This document shows positions 48,901-61,466 of a DNA stretch of 64,000 nucleotides, in pieces (positions within the stretch are counted from its first letter, which is position 1; each line of letters starts with the position of its first letter). The notes under the pieces were generated by a model. The model had not been told where the DNA came from, made no database searches, and saw only the letters and a list, made by a program, of their open reading frames with translations. Origin of the DNA: Linnemannia elongata (Eukaryota; Mortierellomycota; Mortierellomycetes; Mortierellales; Mortierellaceae). The position numbers and the translations under genes are program-made. The stretch spans positions 186,001-250,000 of the forward strand of contig JAXBDG010000007.1 of the NCBI GenBank assembly GCA_036320915.1, written 5' to 3'.

Positions 48901-51900
48901 AATCAAGTGATACCAACCCTTCTATTTTATTACAAAAAGTCTAGATCTTCGGCAACACTCCTCAGAGACGCGACAATCCAACCTCGATCATCGTCATCAT
49001 CGCGATGAGTATGGAAACCAAAAAGTCATTTTAGATGGACCCAAAAAGGCTGAAGGGTAGCTTCCCAAAAGAAGGAAAAAAGAAAAAAGAAAAGAGCTAA
49101 GAGGAAAAGTTGCAAGGCTTAATCCCCCTTTGTTCGCCTCATTGGTAAGGCAGGAGGTAAGGAGGTCGTCCTGGCATGCAAACCTAGTGGATGGAGGTGT
49201 TGGTCTGCGTTTTGTGCAAGTAATTATAAGGGGACCATGAGATGCAAGCGGATGCGCATATGTCATTGTAGGAAAATATGGGGCCATGACACGGATGTAA
49301 GGTAGGAGAGGTGCTGGTTGTTGGGCATGCTATGCCATGCCATGCAATAGCCACGCTTCAATGTGAGATGTATCCCTTTATTATTTTTTCCTATTCGCGA
49401 CCTCCCCTTTAACGAGCCTTCTTTTCCTCTCTCTCTCTCCTCCTCCCTTCCTTCCTCTCTTCACTCATGAAGGTTAGTTTCGACCTGTCTCAGTCCGTTC
49501 GGGCTCTTCCTCTCCATCCTCTCCATGGAGTAGAGATGCTCATTTCACTCTTCACGCTCATCATGTGGATGCCATCAGACCACTACATTCACTGAAAAAC
49601 AAGGGCAGGCATTGTTTGTTGATTAAATAATCCTCAAAAAGAGGTGGTGATTTGTGAAAAAAGAAACAGGGGAAGGGAAGGATATGAAAGAAACGTGGCT
49701 TTTGACGGGGTTTGTACAGAGCAAGTAATGAGTACGTATAGAAGGGAAGGGGCAGGAGGAAGAACATGTAGAAGAAGGTAGGCGGGCAGGAGGAAAGGGT
49801 AGGAAAGCAAAAGGGAAAGGGGGGGGATAGCAAAATAAAGAAATAAAGGGCATTGAAGAGTTGGGACCAACCAGAATCGATGCACTTGGTGGGGGAGAGA
49901 GGCTTCTGTGGGTGAACGAGAGAGAATCGAAGAGAATAAAAGAAAGAAAAGCAAAAAGAAGCGGGAAAGGAGAGGAAGAAGAAAAGAAGAAAAAGAAGAA
50001 GGGGAAAAGAACAGAACAGAAGAGAAGAGAAAAGAGGGAGGTAAGAAAAGGAAGAAGGGAAAGGGAAGGGGAAGTGGAGTGAGAAGAGGCAATGCATCGT
50101 ACCCTGGCTAAATAAAAAAGAAGCCTCTGCCAATAGTTGGTATGGTGACCGCAACCCTGTTCCTTTTTTTCTGCATTATCTGAGTCTGGTAGATGGTCTA
50201 ATGTCGTGTGAAGTGTGGTGGTGTTGGGTGGTCCAGGACATTGTCAGTGTATCTTGGTTATGCAGCCTTTGTTGTTCTTCGTCTGCCCTTTCCTTGCTAA
50301 AGTTTACGTACGATACTGCCCCCATATTTTCGCCTTTTTCGACTTCTTTTCTTTCTTTCCTTCCTTGTTCTTGTTGTCTTCTTTTCATCCTCATCAAGCT
50401 GATAATCCATTGGTCGCTATTGTGTCAACGATACGTTCAATCCCGCCTGCCTTTAGTGTCCCTTTTCTACTCTGTTTTTTCTCTTTTCTCTGTTTGTGTA
50501 GATTTGCAATTATGCAAAATGAGGCGTCATTCTCTCTGTATTCTCTCTCTCATTGTCTCTCACTACTACCACTAAGCCAGCGCTACTTGATCTTTTTTCT
50601 CTCTGTCCCCATTTTAGTCGACCTAGACACTCCAACTCGACGCGTTCACAAATCAAATTGACCGTCGCAGTCTCAACCTAGACCCTCGCCTCCTTCGCCC
50701 CATTGGACAGACCGCGCGAGGAAATTATTTTTCATAACTCGTCGATGGGGTCAGTAACTTTGACACACATGCCATACGTCCATGGCGATGAAAGCGGGTG
50801 GATGCGCTGTACATATACAAAGAAGAAGAAAACGCAGTACTTACACGGAAAAGCACCCGAGAATAGAAAACATAATGCAAGGTGCCCACAATGCAAACGG
50901 TACTTTAAACCGCCTCACAATCACAATCGCCGACCCCTTGTTGTACACAATATTAAGAAAACAACCAACAACACCCTGCTGCTTCGGATTGGAACTTACT
51001 CATTCTGTCCCCTTCTTCTTCTTCGTTGTTTCCTGTGTCCTCCTCTCTGTCCGTCCTACACCCACACACGCACACACACATGCGTGCACCCTCTCTGTTT
51101 CTCCGCAGTGGGTCGATTCTCTGTTCCTATGAACTCAAAAATAGGTATCGCCCCCACTTTTATTACGATACCACTTGGAAAAGGGAAGGGAGAAGACAGA
51201 AGCATAAGGGTTGACAGTGGGAGAGGCGAAGAAAGGTCCTCTCTCTTTGTTTTTTGTTTTTGTTTTTGTTTTGCGTTTATTAGACCTCTGTCCAGTATTC
51301 AATCCCAACATCGATACGTCGTTTGAATTGAGTAAGCTATCAATACGTTGGACGATTGGGCGACTGCACTTGAAGTTGGGGTTTTTTTTTTTTTTTTTTT
51401 TTTTTTGGGTCCTTCACGATGCGCACTTTTGAGCTCATTGTGCGTTTTGCGTTTAGGTTCTCTTCATCTTTGTTCTTTTGTACTTTTCCCTTGTTTTTCC
51501 TTCTTCCCTTCTTCTCGCATCATGTTTACCGCTGAGCCTTCTCTCCGGGGGGACAGCGACAAAAAAAAAGGAAACTAAGAAAAACATTGGAAGGAGGAGG
51601 AGCATGAATAGCCCACCTTCATTGGTTCCACTTTGTCATAAGCAACTCACACAGAAGAAAGAGATATGGACAGAGAGTCGTGCCCCTTCTCTCGTTGGAC
51701 CAGTGAGAGCGAAGAAGGAAAAAAAACGGCATTATAGCTCGAGGCCTGGGGGACATTCGGCAGAGGCAAGGAGGGAGTTGAGTGATCAAAACAATGGGCG
51801 AGCTGTAGGGGGACATAAAAAACAACGACCTGGAGGAGGCGAAAGAGAGGGAGAAGAAGAGAAAAAAGGAAAAAGGCAGGGGTTGGGACAAGGTGACAGA

Positions 51901-54592
51901 GGCAAAAAAAACGATGGGTCCTTGCTCTTCCTTTCCTTACTCACAGTGGCTTCTTATCGCCATTTTGGCGTAAGATTCGGCCGCATATTTTTATTCAGTT
52001 GTATGGGAAGGGTGGATGGATTATTGCGTAGAAACACACATGATGTAGGGCTTGAAGGCTCCTTAGGCTGGTTCTGGCACAGTAATAAAAGAACGGGGGA
52101 AAGTAGATGAGCGAATAGCTTTATTGCCACGATATTGAATCTTCTTTGTTCCCTTCTTTGTTCTTTTCTTCTTTCGACATTCGTCGTTCCTGTGTTCAAA
52201 GGACTTGCGTCAACCTTCACCTTTCAAAATTATCTACCTGTCATCGCCCTACACCAGCACTCGTTCTTCCTCAATGCGGGACGTGAACGCTGTGTCCCCG
52301 TTCAGCGACATCGATATCTCGACCGTTCTTAAGCCTTACATTTTTTTGTGGCTAATTATTGCACGACCACTTTGATACATTCCAAGGGACGAAACGGTAG
52401 GAGCGTAGGAGCAACAAACTATCAACGGCAGAGATCGGCACAAGATAGTAAGAAAACCACAAGAAGTATTATCCTCCACTCTAGAGAGCTAAGGAAACTC
52501 AGTGTGATACAAAGATAAAAAAAAAAGGAAAAAAGAAAAGAAACAAGCAGACCCTCTATGAACTTTTGTTTTTTTTTCTTTTGCTCTACACTATATTCTG
52601 ATGCGGACAAGAACCTGCTTCGACATGACCATCTGCTGCTTGAGTCACTCAACTTCTTTTCAAGTTCATACTGGCCTGCTCCATTCGTTTCTTGCCGAAG
52701 AAATGATTGTATACGTGCCACTAGCATTTGACAAGAAATAAAGCGGCGAAAGAAATGGGAGGAAACAAAGGGAGAATGGTTTGTTTCCTGGTTTTTTTTT
52801 TTCTCAAGTAGCATCATTCGAATTGAACGTGGACTTTTCATACCCAGATACATCTCTCTTCCCACCCCCCTCTTCGGGGGCTACATGTAATTGAACGAAA
52901 GAGACTTTTACTCCCCCTTTTCAAAATGCCTTTCCTTCGCTCTTTCTCTGGAGCTTAAGGGCTCATCCAATGGTTTATACTTTTTTTTCTCGTACCCCTG
53001 AGCTTTATTGACCATGAACCCCATTGAAGATGGTAGAGGGGGGGAGGGATATGTTCTTTCTCACTCACGCGTTCAGGATAGGTATTTGTTCAGTGCCCAT
53101 ACTCGCTTAAGGAGTCCTGAGAGAAGGAAAGGGACCGCATTAGCCAAGGCCAAGGCTTAGCTTAGTGTTCTTTTTTGCTGCTGTATCGACTTTACGTTTT
53201 TCTGAGTCACGCTTTGGACTTCCCTTCTAGTGCTCCCCCTCCACAGCCATTTTTAGTTGTGGGTGGTGTGTAACCTTCAGGGTTCAAAAAAAAAAAAAAA
53301 AAAAAAATGACGTCGGTATTAATGGGAGGAGGCAGAGCGGACAAAAGAAAACGTGGTCAATAACTTGACGAATGCGTACTTGTCCTGTCTGTCCGATCAA
53401 GGATGACCATGAGCCTTGAAAGACCCCTCTCATCGTTCCTGACATTATTCATGCATGCCTCTGCCTCATTTTCATCATTCTCCAAACCAATTGACATCTG
53501 AAAGTTGGCATGAGATTATTTCACCCTTGCTAGCCTTGTGTTTCAGATCTTCGCTTTGCATGAACCTCAGTCGAGGGGTATGAAAAAAGTAGCTGTTACG
53601 GTCGAATACGAATACTTGTTGTGCACAGTACAATTGGCTCATGACAAACGCACTGTACATAGCAGAGCAACCACAATGCGATCCATCCAACAATTTTCAG
53701 TAGCTGACGCTAATGATCAGGGCTCGTTCCTGTGAAATAAAAAAATAAAAAAAGGGCCGGGTCCTGGTGAGTCAAAATTTCAGGCACAGGGTCAAAAGAG
53801 GGGAGAAATGTACGTATGGCCATGTATGTGCATGAACCCGCTTAACTAGCTCTTAGGACAACTCTTCCCGATCCTTCTCTCCCACTCCAGCTTTTGGTCA
53901 CACACACACACATGCCCCGTTGCTCACAAAACAAACGCAAACAAGCATCCATTCGTTCACAGCGTCATTACTCCTTGAACCCCATACAACGACGATTCGA
54001 CTCATTGCAAAATGATAAACTCTATCCCCCTTTCTCCTTCCCTTCTCTTGATTGCATTTCTGATCCAGGTGCGCGAACCTTTTCACCACATGGTCCGTTT
54101 GTTTTGTACGACTCTCAATTCAAGTCGCCCGCCTCAAGGGCACTACATTACCAATCCAAGGAAGAGCTCACAATCCTCCCGTCCCTCTCTTTGAATTTTT
54201 TCATACGCATCATATTTTTTTTTGGCATTTCATTCCCATCATGCATTGCCGAAGGAAGGTGAGGGAAAGGGCTACCTTTTACCCCTACATACATCCCTAC
54301 CTCCTCTTCTTTCTTCCCGTCCCTTGCAACCTTCATGCAATGTTCATTGGGCTTTGGAGACTTTTGCATAAAAGGATGAAGATACCCTTTTCAATTGCCC
54401 TTTTCTTCATCCTTTCTTCATCCTCTTTATCTACTTTCATTCAGCATCCCTTCTTTCTCTCTTTTACCTTTCTTTTCACACCACTTCTCATTTACTCATT
54501 CGCTCACTCGCTCAAAAAAAAGACAGGAACCCTACATTATCAGATCGCAACATACACCCTCACCTCTTCTAACAACACAGACAAAAAAAAAG
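48901..54592. other. Long gene-free spacer before the orphan gene
   Basis: It contains purine-rich tracts (49660-50090 and 51560-51910), a run of 25 T (51382-51406), a run of 22 A (53286-53307) and C/T-rich DNA in the last 600 bases, probably the promoter and leader of the gene at 54593. Frames of up to 210 codons exist but read as low complexity. No gene supported. Confidence 0.45.
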
Positions 54593-56369
54593 ATGGACAT
54601 GTCAACGACCATCATCCACAAATACCACACCCTCAAACTCAAAAAATCCACATCCCGTCCTTCCTCCAAAGACATATTCCTCCCATCTCCTCCTACACCA
54701 ACTCAATCGCAACCATACACAACATTCATCACAGACTTGGTCTCGGCCTTCAACTCACTTTCAACGCCCTCAGCATCATCAACCACCTCTCCCACACTAC
54801 ATAGCTCCTTCCAGGGATTTGATCATGAAGCTTTGGTGGACACAAAGGAGAAGAAGAAGGTTGTGAAAGCTTTGCAGCTTGCGAACCCTGCGCAAGTGAA
54901 TGAGATTATTTCGTTGCTGAAGGCTATGCCTGATCCTACGAAGGCTGCTGCAGGTGCGGGCATGGGCAAGAAGGAAGGGAGGAAGGCGCATTCCCGGGAC
55001 TCGAGTCAGCAGAGCGTTCTTTCGCTCCTCATCCAAGACAAGCCCAAGAAAAAGGACGCGAACACAGCAGAGACAGCCAAGAAACAAAAGACGGAGGGAA
55101 AGGACTCCAAGCGGGTCGACGAGGACGAGAAGTTGGGAGAGGATTGGGACATGGTCGAGAAGAAGTGGGCCTGGGAGACACAGAAGTCTAATGACCAGTT
55201 GACGGGGGCTATTGACCCCGAGTCGTGTAAGAGCGCCATTGCTACTGCCGGGTCATGGTTCTTTTCTTCTGGCACCCCTCCTCCAGCACCATCAGCGGCC
55301 AAACCGGCGAAGGCGGAAGGACAGTCAAAGACCCTGAAGTCCAAGCCATCCAAGATTTCGACCACCGCGACAAAGGACGCCACCAAATCGACCAGTTTCG
55401 GATCCCTTTTTGCCTCCACTCCCAATACCACAACCACCAGCGACACCAAAACTAAATCGAAACCGCCAGTGGACTCATCCTCCCTCCACAACAAGAACAA
55501 GAAGCACGCCGCATCGACCAAACGAACCGCCTCCTCAATATCCCTCTCCACTGGCGAACAGATCGCAAAAGCAGCCGCAACCCTCTTAGCCACCGCCGCC
55601 GTCGCATCTCCCAAAGAACTCCCTTCCTCCACACAACAAAAACAAGTCCAACGCCAATCGTCCATGCCCAACATCAAGACCGCAACCCTCAAACGCCTCC
55701 TTACCACCACAAAAGCTTCGACCACCACCACTTCAGACTCTTCCTCCAAATCCAAATCCTCTTCCACCACCGACCTGACCACGTCTTCAGCACCATCCTA
55801 CATCTCTTCAACGATCACATCCCTAACCCGCCAATGGCTCACCCTCCAATCCTCCCCTCCATCAACCCACACGATGAGCGCCTATACTTATTGGTGGGGA
55901 TACGAGATCTACGTCCCCCACAAATGTATGGACACCATTGAGCGTGTCTCTAACACCTCCCAAATCTTTTTCGGGTTCCTGAGTGGCACCCTTAGTGCTG
56001 TCCCGGGTTTGGCGGCGTTGGTCCCGATTGCCAAGATTATTTCGGCCTGGGTTGGGTACCAGTGGGCGGTGATCAAGACTCAGGACGCCGGCAAGGGAGT
56101 TGTTATCTCTGCCACTTGGTGAGTTCCAAATATTGTTTTTTTTTATTTTTTTATTTCTTATTGTGCATGTAGTAAATATTGGCGTTAAGAAACGTGAAAC
56201 TAATTAATACTTCCTTGACATTTTTCACGTACATCATAGGGTGCTTCCTGTTGCTCTGGCATCACGACCATGGGACCATTGCGGTCACGAAGATGATACC
56301 TTCCCTGACGAATCTTCGTTGCTTCCTTCACCCAAGAAGACTCTCAAGTCCAAACTTGGTCTCGCTTGA
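54593..56369 (+). CDS. Uncharacterised protein with Lys/Ser-rich body and hydrophobic C-terminal region
   Basis: Two exons, 54593-56118 and 56240-56369, join through a split Trp codon to 551 residues. The start is the first Met after an A-rich leader; upstream frame is low complexity. The N-terminal 130 residues contain a possible helical segment (KKVVKALQLANPAQVNEI). A charged middle follows, with DWDMVEKKWAWETQKS (about residues 182-200). A long Ser/Thr/Lys disordered stretch comes next. The conserved-looking C-terminus has YTYWWGYEIYVPHKCMDTI, then about 45 residues rich in Gly, Ala and aromatic hydrophobics (FFGFLSGTLSAVPGLAALV to AWVGYQWAVIK), then a polar tail. The hydrophobic part could be a membrane hairpin or an amphipathic pore-like segment. 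I do not recognise the family and assign no function. Confidence 0.8.
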
Positions 56370-56807
56370 GCCTGGGAGCCTCCTCCTTCGTTCATGAATT
56401 TTTTATTCATGTTTCTCATGCCTATACTTTATGTCTCTCATTTTTGCCCATTTCATACCTTTCATCGTCTTTTTTTTATACCTGTCCTACTTGTCTTTTC
56501 ATATCCTTCCTCTGTGTCTTCATATCCTTCATGCCTTTTCATACCCTTTTGTTCGACTTTCTACATACGTTTTTCTTTCTTGCCTTTTCATACATTCCAG
56601 TACATCTTCCTTAGTAATACCAATACACATATAGAAACCTAATAAACCCATAATACTACATTCCCATTCTTTATTATTTTTCATCCTCCAAGGGTCTGCC
56701 ATAAGCTTGTGCCGTAGGGGAAGGGTATCAAATATTCACAATCTCAAAAAGATATCCACAAACCGCTAATCTTTTTTTTTTCTTTCTTTCCAACATTGGA
56801 CAAACTC
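56370..56807. other. Convergent 3' region with two facing poly(A) signals
   Basis: AATAAA for the plus gene lies at 56641-56646 and TTTATT (AATAAA on the minus strand) at 56670-56675 for the hydrolase gene. The two transcripts probably end within or past each other. The rest is C/T-rich 3' UTR-like sequence. Confidence 0.45.
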
Positions 56808-58571
56808 CTACACCTCGTTTTTGGCAGCAAGTTCAAAGATACCATCCTTGCCCTTGGCGTTCAACTCCTCAATGAACCGACAATAAGTCTCTGTCTGCTC
56901 ACCCGGCAAAGCGTGTCCCGAACCCTCAAATACAACAAGAGGACATCCAAGCTGCTTTGCCAAATGGTACGACCCCGAGGGGCGAACAAAGTTATCCTGA
57001 GTTCCTGTGACGACCAAAATGGGTAAGCCAGAGGCACGGATTTCGGCGAGACGGGTGGAGTTGACATGGTGGAAGAGCGCGGCCCAGGATTGGGCGATGT
57101 TGGAGTGGATTGGCTGAACTGGTGTGTTTGCGAACCTCCTTGCCAGTGACTATTGCGCGCGAATCGGGAGTGGATAACATGTATGTTAGTTGTGGTAGTA
57201 GTTGAGAATGGGTAAACAATTGGCCGTGAGCAAAAATGCGATTTCCTGTTCTATGAAGTAATCTGAGACAATGTGTGTTTTTCTCATAGGTTGCATGGAT
57301 CATCAATTGCGTCAGGGACTTACGTCGACGACGACTTCCCGGTTGGTCTGGAAGGGCGATCCCTTGGGAGTGGATGCCTCCAGCCACGACTATCGAAAGA
57401 GAAAAGGAGGAACCTGTTAGTACTTTTTTATAATAAGGGACATGTGAGCGCTCGGTTCACTTTTACAACCTTGAACATAATTTCTTCGATCCCCTCGATC
57501 ACATTTTGAAAATGGAGGGCGTAAGAAAGCACAGGCAAAACGGGCTGTCCTTCCTCGAAAATACAAGTCCGACGATCTCACATAACACACATTACACATA
57601 GACAACCTCAACCACACTCTAAACAGGCCTTTCTCTTTTCTTTTTTTTTTTTTGCCAAGACAATTGTGGAGCATTATTTCCTCCTCCTCCACCATACCAT
57701 GATTATACAAGAATAACATAATAAAATGCGTGTAAAAGTTACCTTGGGATAAAGAGTCTCAGCAACGAGCTTCATACGGAGCTGAGGGTCTTTGATAAGG
57801 ATAACACGCGACAAGAACGAAATCGTCACCAATTGAGGAGGGGATCGTCCAGCGTTGGTCGAGGTCAAGAGTAACGATGAGAACCGCTGAGGGTGGGCGT
57901 GAACCAGCTCCAAGGATATCATGCCGCCCATCGAGACTCCTGCCAGATGCACGTCGCTAGTCCATCCAAGACCGTCCAGAAGCTCCAGTGTGTCCTGCGC
58001 CATCTGTGAGGTTCTACGTTTTGAAAGAAGAAAAAGGTCGGAGGATAATGAGTATAAAGGTGTGATTTATCAAATAGGGGTGCAGAAAGTGAGATAAGTA
58101 ACTGGCAATCGAGATCTCAGAGGAGAGAGAAAAGGGGAGGGAGGGGTCGATGGATTAGTAAATGACATACGAGTAGAGGCCCTTGGGAGCATCGGAGAAG
58201 CCGACTCCTCGGTTGTCAAAGAAGACGGTGGTGTACTCGGGGTTCTTTGCAAAGTGGTTCACCTAGTAGTATGATACAATTCGAACAACAAGGCTTTCTT
58301 TTAGAAACAACCCTTCTCAAATGGCAAAGACGGAATGAACCTGGACAATGCCTTCATAGCGAGAACATGATGCACATGCAACTGCGAATGCAATGTAATG
58401 AAGACGTACGACGGTGTCCCATGCGCTTCCGGGAGAATTGAGGCCCATGATGAGGAGGAGCTTTTTGGGCCCGTTTCCAGTCTTTTCGTAGTAGAGCTTG
58501 AGAGGGACCTTCTTGTCGCGGGTGTGGCCGACTTCGATGTGGCCCTTCTCGTGGTGGACAGAAGCCGTCAT
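56808..58571 (-). CDS. Alpha/beta hydrolase fold protein
   Basis: Five exons in gene order: 58571-58410, 58262-58171, 58013-57743, 57389-57324 and 57149-56808, giving 310 residues, a typical size. The fold's signature elements are all visible: the oxyanion-side strand LLLIMGLNSPGSAWD, the DNRGVGFSDAP loop, the nucleophile elbow GVSMGG with Ser112, the acid Asp249 in VVTGTQDNFV, and His276 in EGSGHALP. Ser112-Asp249-His276 is the expected catalytic triad, so an active hydrolase is likely. The short cap region lies between residues about 140 and 220. The substrate cannot be told from sequence; esters or lipids are usual in this family. No signal peptide is seen, so a cytosolic or peripheral location is inferred. 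It is convergent with the orphan gene and divergent from the transporter gene. Confidence 0.93.
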
Positions 58572-59145
58572 GATTTGTGTAAGTATGAAGGAGTAAGTAA
58601 GAGGAGAAAAGGGGAAATAGCCGTAGAGGAGTGAGCAATTGATTGTCGTGAAGGATGGAAAAAGATGAGAAGGATAGGATGAAATGTGTGGTGTGAAGAA
58701 AAAAGAAGTGAAGTGAGAAAAGTAAGGAATCGAGCAGCACTAATAGTAGTAACTAGTCATGCCAAGGCACGAGGGAATCCAGTCACTCGTGAATTTTTAA
58801 AACGCAGTCAAGCCGAATTAGATCGGATATATTCTACGCTTTTCTACAAGAAAACCACAATGCATTTACACAATGCGTACTGCATGTTATCCTAACGGAC
58901 AACCATCGTTTCGCTACTGTCAATGGTGGTCACTCACCTCTACTGCCAACCCTTTCGCTCGCTATCGAATTGCCTTGACGGGCCATTTGACACTCCAAGC
59001 ACCGAAATAACCGTGCTAGCGATTTAACGCTTCTTCATCTCCCATTCCTCCTCTTCCTTCTTTTCCCTTTTACTTTCCTTAAACCTCATCTCTCCTCACA
59101 GCAAGACACACAACACCTCACCTTCCGTCCTTCTCCCAAGTACAC
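58572..59145. promoter_or_regulatory. Divergent promoter region between the hydrolase and the MFSD1-like gene
   Basis: 574 bases separate the two start codons. The side near 59146 has a C/T-rich leader followed by CA-rich sequence before the ATG. No specific factor site could be assigned. Confidence 0.5.
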
Positions 59146-61053
59146 ATGGACAATCCTCAGCGCGCTCCACATGTCCCTAGTGTCAGGACAGCCGGTGGTA
59201 GTAGGGGCGCCAGAAGACTCTCTGCAACACCCACCAACATTGAAGAGCTCACCCAACACTCCTCATCCTCCTCCGAGACCGTCAACACAATTGTCAAGCC
59301 CAGAACTACCAAGATCTTAAAAGGCGACCATAATCCCTCACCATTGGCCCCCATCAAGGCAGGAGGATCAATCCGCTGGCCAATACTGGCCGCCGCCTGC
59401 TTCATCATGTTTGGCAACTATTTTGCATTCGACAATCCGGCAGTTCTCAACAAGCCGCTTCAGGAATACATGCGCATGACTGACGACCAGTTCGCGTATT
59501 TCTTGAATTTACTCTACACAACCTACTCGATCCCAAATGTTATCCTCCCCTGGCTGGGTGGATACGCCGCAGACCGGTTCGGGCACAACAAGCTGTTGAT
59601 TGTTCTTTCGATATTCGTGGTTCTGGGGCAGTTGGTGGTTTGTTTGGGACTTGAGCGACGCAACATTGGAATTATGATTCTTGGCAGGGTAGTGTTTGGG
59701 GCGGCCGAGAGTTTGGCGGTTGCCCAGTCGGCGATTACGGTCAAGTACTTTCGAGGCAAGGAGTTGGCTATGGCACTTGGAATCAATCTTTGTGTAAGTC
59801 GGATGGGCGGTGTTATGAACGACTTTGTCACGCCTATTATCTGGTCCAAGTCCTCAGTCCCATTTGCGTTTTGGTGCGGGCTTTTTCTGTGTGTCTTTTC
59901 GTTGGTGATGGCGCTTGTGCTGGTGGCCATGGATCTTCGGTTCGGAGCCCATGTCGAGCATGAGAATGTCCCCTTGGAGCGGTCGCGTCCTTCCAGCTGT
60001 TTGATCGATGCTAGACTCTCCTTGGATGGCTTCTCGCATACCAACACTTCGTTCAAGCAGGGTACCCCTCCTTCGATCCTGGATATCACAATGGAGCGAA
60101 TTAACGGCCCTCACCAGCATTTCAACTATCGTCCCAATGGCGGCCACCCTGACAAGGAAACCATCTTGCAAAAGTGTATCCGTCGATTCCGCCCGCTCTT
60201 TGACTACTCGTTGTCGTTCTGGATCCTGTTCGCGATGGGGTTTCTGCTGGTTGGCATCATCGTTCCCTTCAACAGCATCCATGCCGGCTTCCTCCAAATG
60301 CGCTGGTACCCCGGCGACCCCCTCAAAGGTCAGTCTCTCTCCTTTTTTTTTTCTCCTCTTCGGTTTTCATCTCAGCAGTCAACCATTGCTGACCATGATA
60401 ATCATAACTTTCTATTACACTTTATAGCTGCCCAGATCATGACAATACCAGATCTACTAGCAGGAGTCCTCATCCTCCCCGTCGGCTGGTTTGTAGACCA
60501 CTATGGCCAGAAGTCTTGGCTCTTCATCCTCTGTGGACTTATCACAGGCACCGCGCACGTGTTCTTGGGTCTCGTCAAGATCAAAGATCCCTTCCCCTTC
60601 CTCATCTCCCTAGGTGTCTCCTCTGCGATCGGCGCCATCTTTTCTAGTGCCGTCCCCGTCCTCGTCCGCAGCGACCAGATGGCTACTGCTTAGTACGTTA
60701 CTTCTCTCTCTGATTTTTTCTTTCGTATCTGTTTCTGGTAGCTAGCTTGCCTTGCCTCACAGTTAACTAACCCACTCACTTCTCATTCCCTTCCACCTTT
60801 GTTTTTCCTCCCCTTGGATAATAACACGTAAAAAAACATACACAATAGCGGTATCCTAACATCGGCGTACAACCTCTCCTTCGTCGTCCTGCCCATGGTG
60901 GTCGCGAAACTGATGACAGTCGACCCGACGGTGTACACCTACACCGAAATCTTTTTCGCGTCGATTGGATTCTTTGGCGCGATGCTCGCCGTCTGGCTTA
61001 AGTTGCTCGATCGAAACGGCGATCTTGATCGTCGCGAGATCGATAACAACTGA
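59146..61053 (+). CDS. Major facilitator superfamily transporter, MFSD1-like
   Basis: Three exons, 59146-60328, 60428-60692 and 60849-61053, join in frame to 550 residues. The protein is a multi-span membrane transporter, with about twelve hydrophobic segments starting at WPILAAACFIMFGNYFAF (near residue 74). MFSD1 features include FAFDNPAVL after the first segment, PNVILPWLGGYAADRFG as the loop 2-3 motif, and GRVVFGAAESLAVAQSAI with WF-like YFRGKELA before segment 5. A central loop of about 80 polar residues separates the halves. In animals MFSD1 exports dipeptides from lysosomes with the partner GLMP; a vacuolar peptide exporter is the best guess here. The N-terminus is Ser/Thr-rich and presumably cytosolic. 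The substrate is inferred only from family. Confidence 0.9.
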
Positions 61054-61466
61054 AACACACGCGCACATACAAACTACTATAGTAAACAATACTTTTTATT
61101 AATGACACTATTAACCTTTTCACCCTGTCCGTTTTTTTTTTTTGTTCGCCCTATTCAAAGCATAAAATATATCTAAAAAACCCTAAAAATGAATAACCAT
61201 GGAATCTTGGCGTACCGTTGATGATGGGTTATGTATTGAGGACCATGCGTTTTTGCTAGACAGGTGTTACCATTAAAGGTATAAAACAAGGCATGGATCC
61301 GCAAGAGTATGGAAGATCTGCAAGGGGATCGCCAAACCCCCTTCCCTTCCACAAGATTTAGTGGCGTCAAACAAAACAAAAAACCAAACAAAAAAAAAGA
61401 AATTAGGCACAACTTAAAGATAATGAATGGTATATATTAGCATTACTTTCTATCTTTACCCTAGTT
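61054..61466. other. Convergent 3' spacer
   Basis: 413 bases between two stops, A/T-rich with short A and T runs (near 61131 and 61388). No canonical AATAAA was found for either gene and no other feature is seen. Confidence 0.5.

Noticed and set aside
49467..49595. Short frame starting MKVSFDLSQSV in the large spacer
   Set aside because: About 40 codons, no leader or family resemblance; not enough to call a gene.
50703..51326. A 207-codon frame with a CPQC-containing segment resembling a zinc-binding start
   Set aside because: Only one CxxC pair, no second pair at a sensible distance, and the rest is low complexity; judged a chance frame.
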